In this document: one piece after another, positions 63,401 through 64,000 of the stretch
Layout of the letters: each line of letters opens with the position of its first letter
Position numbering within the stretch: position 1 is the stretch's first letter
From: Impatiens glandulifera
Lineage: Eukaryota; Streptophyta; Magnoliopsida; Ericales; Balsaminaceae
Reading direction: 5' to 3'
DNA length: 64,000 nt
Assembly: GCF_907164915.1 (NCBI RefSeq)
Contig: NC_061863.1
Span: 45,109,382 to 45,173,381 of the forward strand
Translations under genes and position numbers: made by a program
The notes under the pieces: model-generated
The model's database searches: none
Told to the model about the DNA's origin: nothing
The model's input: the letters and a program-made list of their open reading frames with translations, nothing else

Positions 63401-64000
63401 TAGGAGGAGTTTAGAGACGATGCCACCTGATAAAAAAACAACAAAAAAGGAGAAATTTTATTCTCAAAATATGACTACACGTATATAGGGCTAACAAATA
63501 AAAGAGCGAGCAAAATCTAATCAAAAGGTTATGGGTATGGAAACCATAGTTTTGGAAGTGCAGCAAGCAGGATCCATATTGAGCTAACACTACCGTGAAT
63601 CATGAGATCAGATAAGTGAATATGTTCGGTTTTGACAGGATTAGGCTATGTACCCTAAGGCATTATTATAACTGGATTTAGCTAGATATAAAATATTGCT
63701 TTTAGCATCTAAGTTAGGCATATAGTTTGACAAATTATATGGAAAATGCAGCTAGATGAAGATACCCTTTTGAAAAGAAGATACTAAACAAAATTTAAGA
63801 TGACTGCCAGTGCGCAGCATTTACAATGTGAATTCCTACCCATACTTTGTAAGAGAGTCTCAAGGAAAGCCACTAGATTATCTTTGGAGACTGATGGAGA
63901 ATCTCAAGGAAAAAATGATTTGTAGAGACAATGCTAGAGATGTGGAAAAGAAGACTTACAGGTTCAACTTGAATTGCTTGCATATTTTCAGGCCCTGAAC
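60491..64000 (-). CDS. Villin, VLN4/5 type, 3' part
   Basis: Actin-filament bundling and severing protein of the gelsolin superfamily. Exons in transcription order: 63960 to beyond the window edge, 63298-63426, 62455-62602, 62308-62318, 62016-62156, 61605-61730, 61434-61499, 61002-61326, 60704-60906, 60491-60604. All are GT-AG and in frame. Encoded order: end of gelsolin repeat 5 (GPENMQAIQVEP; SSYCYILHDGSTLFTWSG), KPQKEGVESEQFWDLLGGK, repeat 6 (EIYNYSQDDLMTEDIFILD; FIWVGQEVN; FFTRFFEWDS), a Ser/Pro-rich linker (SFSPERVRVRGRSPAFNALA), an acidic stretch (ENDAEDDDGLPVYPYDRL) and the actin-binding headpiece (FGMTKDAFLKLPKWKQNK). GPENMQAIQVEP and KPQKEGxESEQFW fit VLN4/VLN5 rather than VLN2/3. 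An 11-nt microexon adds GNLK. The N-terminal repeats lie outside the window. Confidence 0.93.

Noticed and set aside
1..64000. CRISPR arrays, tRNA or rRNA genes
   Set aside because: None seen; this is plant nuclear DNA. The tRNA-like strings at 7897 and 27722 are retrotransposon primer sites.

Overview
The window is AT-rich nuclear DNA from a flowering plant, most likely a eudicot. The support is GT-AG intron-split genes of plant families (HD-Zip II, TBL acetyltransferase, receptor-like kinase, Nop52/RRP1, BC10-like GT14, villin, FAR1) among dense plant transposons. The species cannot be named from the sequence.

Layout. 1-6.8 kb holds three genes: the 3' part of an HD-Zip II transcription factor (+), a complete TBL/DUF231 acetyltransferase (-), and a receptor-like kinase (-) broken by a one-base frameshift. 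7.4-34.4 kb is a transposon block. A decayed Ty1/copia element (7718-12582) sits inside a satellite array that resumes at 12583. A TIR element at about 14.3-15.6 kb carries a nested hAT-type MITE with a perfect 8-bp target duplication. The two halves of what looks like one L1-type LINE lie on the minus strand at 15.85-17.15 kb and 25.56-34.4 kb. They are separated by about 8.4 kb of AT-rich DNA containing a 1.05-kb hairpin, an inverted copy of the satellite and long (TA)n tracts. A Ty3/gypsy chromodomain element (27447-32492, perfect CATTG duplication) is inserted in the LINE endonuclease region.

35.4-37.1 kb is an intact single-exon RRP1/Nop52 gene (-) with telo-box motifs upstream, as is common for ribosome-biogenesis genes. 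37.7-43.3 kb is transposon DNA again: hAT debris, a LINE fragment, and a Mutator-like element (39189-43328) with long terminal inverted repeats. That element holds a fold-back, several short tandem repeats and a decayed DUF1985 gene, and its left TIR is interrupted by a 746-bp hAT MITE. A FAR1-like pseudogene follows at 44.3-45.1 kb.

49-58.2 kb carries two complete tandem BC10-like glycosyltransferase genes (+), each with ten coding exons and fully conserved intron positions; the second uses a GC-AG first intron. 60.5-64 kb is the 3' part of a VLN4/5-type villin gene (-), including an 11-nt microexon. TBL and BC10-like proteins act in wall polysaccharide biosynthesis in the Golgi and villin acts on actin, but nothing here suggests that the neighbours are functionally linked.
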